In this document: in pieces, positions 15,489 through 15,754 of the stretch
How the letters are laid out: each line of letters begins with the position of its first letter
How positions within the stretch are numbered: the stretch's first letter is position 1
Assembly: GCA_024275555.1 (NCBI GenBank)
Contig: JAJRYW010000395.1
Span: 1 to 15,754, forward strand
Length of the DNA: 15,754 nt
Direction: 5' to 3'
Source of the DNA: Calditrichota bacterium
GTDB taxonomy: Bacteria; Calditrichota; Calditrichia; RBG-13-44-9; J075
Translations under genes and position numbers: made by a program
Notes under the pieces: generated by a model
The model's input: only the letters and a program-made list of their open reading frames with translations
Database searches by the model: none
Told to the model about the DNA's origin: nothing

Positions 15489-15754
15489 TACAACCGGATT
15501 ATTCCCAAGGCTCGCGGGGAAGCATCCCGGGTCATCGAAGAGGCCAAAGGCTACGCCCTGGAACGGGTCAACCGGGCCAAAGGGGAAGCGGCGCGCTTTA
15601 AAGCCCTGTACGGGGAATATCGCAAAGCCAAAGAAGTAACCCGGGAACGCATCTACCTGGAAACCATGGAAGACGTGCTCCAGAAAGTGGGCCGCAAACT
15701 GATCACCGATGAAAATGCGGCGGGTATTCTGCCCCTGTTCGATCTGACTAAAGG
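15489..15754 (+). pseudogene. hflK: C-terminal part of hflK after the in-frame stop (runs off the window)
   Basis: The 88 codons after the TAA are open and in the same frame. They start YNRIIPKARGEASRVIEEAK, continue through VNRAKGEAARFKALY and IYLETMEDVLQKVGRKLI, and end in ILPLFDLTK at the window edge. This is the normal HflK coiled coil and C-terminal end. Joined to the upstream part, the protein would be at least 322 residues, a typical HflK length, with no insertion or deletion. The only ATG in this stretch (about 15665) lacks a ribosome binding site, so separate translation is unlikely. Confidence 0.8.

Overview
The window looks like ordinary chromosomal DNA from a Gram-negative bacterium. 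It encodes an Sec-exported transglutaminase-like protein, a lipoprotein with a lipobox, a TolC-type outer-membrane channel and the inner-membrane SPFH protein HflK. The mix of DUF3857 proteins, an HD-domain CCA-adding enzyme and an OEP protein with a short signal peptide suggests the FCB assemblage (Calditrichota, Ignavibacteria or Bacteroidota-like). That placement is an inference with low confidence. I see no integrase, transposase, CRISPR array, rRNA or tRNA.

Layout from left to right: (1) 41-2212 (+) tex, a nucleic-acid-binding S1/YqgF protein. (2) 2442-6331 (-) a two-gene operon with a 4-bp ATGA overlap. Its first gene is a secreted DUF3857/transglutaminase protein with an intact Cys-His-Asp triad, and its second is a lipoprotein relative whose three triad positions are all replaced. 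A strong hairpin plus U-tract at 2333-2367 ends this operon. (3) 6671-10251 (+) a CCA-adding enzyme/poly(A) polymerase-like protein with an HD domain, then a 99-residue acidic protein starting at GTG, then an outer-membrane efflux protein. Degenerate repeat sequence lies on both sides of the small gene. (4) 10384-14373 (-) a 604-residue protein that I read as a divergent nitronate monooxygenase/FabK-like flavin TIM barrel with an unusual Cys-containing C-terminal extension. Upstream of it is an ABC-F ATPase of the Uup/YheS type. A promoter between them suggests that the 604-residue gene has its own transcript. (5) 14787 to the window end (+) hflK, with a good sigma70-like promoter but interrupted by an in-frame TAA at codon 234. 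The reading frame continues as recognisable HflK sequence to the edge of the window.

The genes do not form one pathway. Housekeeping RNA and translation functions (tex, cca, ABC-F) alternate with envelope functions (DUF3857 pair, efflux channel, HflK). No obvious defence or biosynthetic system is present. The items most worth a second look are the 604-residue flavin-barrel-like protein, the active/inactive transglutaminase pair, the small acidic protein with a duplicated motif and amphipathic tail, and the nonsense codon in hflK. Organism placement, promoter calls and repeat-family statements come from reading the sequence only; no database search was possible.
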